This document shows positions 63,993-64,000 of a stretch of 64,000 nucleotides of DNA, in pieces. Under the pieces are notes generated by a model that saw nothing but the letters and a program-made list of their open reading frames with translations, ran no database searches and had not been told where the DNA came from. How positions within the stretch are numbered: position 1 is the stretch's first letter; every line of letters starts with the position of its first letter. The DNA is from Trifolium pratense (taxonomy: Eukaryota > Streptophyta > Magnoliopsida > Fabales > Fabaceae), in contig NC_060060.1 in NCBI RefSeq assembly GCF_020283565.1, positions 1-64,000 on the forward strand, written 5' to 3'. The position numbers were made by a program, and so were the translations under genes.

Positions 63993-64000
63993 ATTAATTA

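Overview
This is nuclear DNA from a flowering plant. Genes have AT-rich GT-AG introns, TATA boxes lie 80-90 bp before start codons, and most of the sequence is plant transposable elements: Ty3/gypsy Tat and Athila lineages, Ty1/copia, MULE, hAT, CACTA, Helitron, LINE, SINE and Stowaway-like MITEs. The style suggests a eudicot, and I lean towards a legume, but no marker fixes the species.

The host genes are few. A tandem family of cytosolic-type HSP70 genes runs along the plus strand: the 3' end of one copy at 1-178, then complete two-exon genes at 2453-5391, 52064-56125 and 61812-63992. All keep the ATPase motifs but replace the usual Gly/Pro-rich EEVD terminus with a different, partly hydrophobic tail. 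An intronless BCS1/OM66-type AAA-ATPase (58545-59966) lies between the last two HSP70 genes. Five exons of a KIN-7-type kinesin motor (47832-49501) are an isolated gene fragment.

About 46 kb of transposons separate the first two complete HSP70 genes. From left to right: a copia fragment (1240-1926); a MULE transposase pseudogene split into 6376-7359 and 21387-22027 by a 14,027-bp Tat-lineage LTR retrotransposon (7360-21386, target duplication AGTCC, LTRs differing at about one base); a hAT-like element (22486-25655) that itself hosts a foldback element, a possible SINE and a LINE tail; a 1.07-kb giant palindrome (26224-27290); a 12,061-bp Athila-lineage element (28277-40337, target duplication GGTAT, about three LTR differences); then smaller MULE, hAT, SINE, Helitron and CACTA pieces.

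The most unusual content is in the two young LTR elements. The Tat element carries, antisense to gag-pol, a five-exon gene (16392-20125) whose predicted 1,144-residue product has an N-terminal plant mobile domain, lysine-rich nuclear-localisation-like stretches and a C-terminal coiled coil. A second small antisense ORF (15590-15940) has a SUMO-interaction-like motif. Each antisense ORF has its own TATA box. The Athila element carries a sense third ORF (36321-37793) preceded by a 479-nt leader with only three G residues, and a large array of a GGGGCGGAAA-type motif that also occurs in its LTRs.

Coordinates of exons, target duplications and LTR boundaries were read directly from the sequence. 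Family assignments rest on recognised motifs, not on searches.
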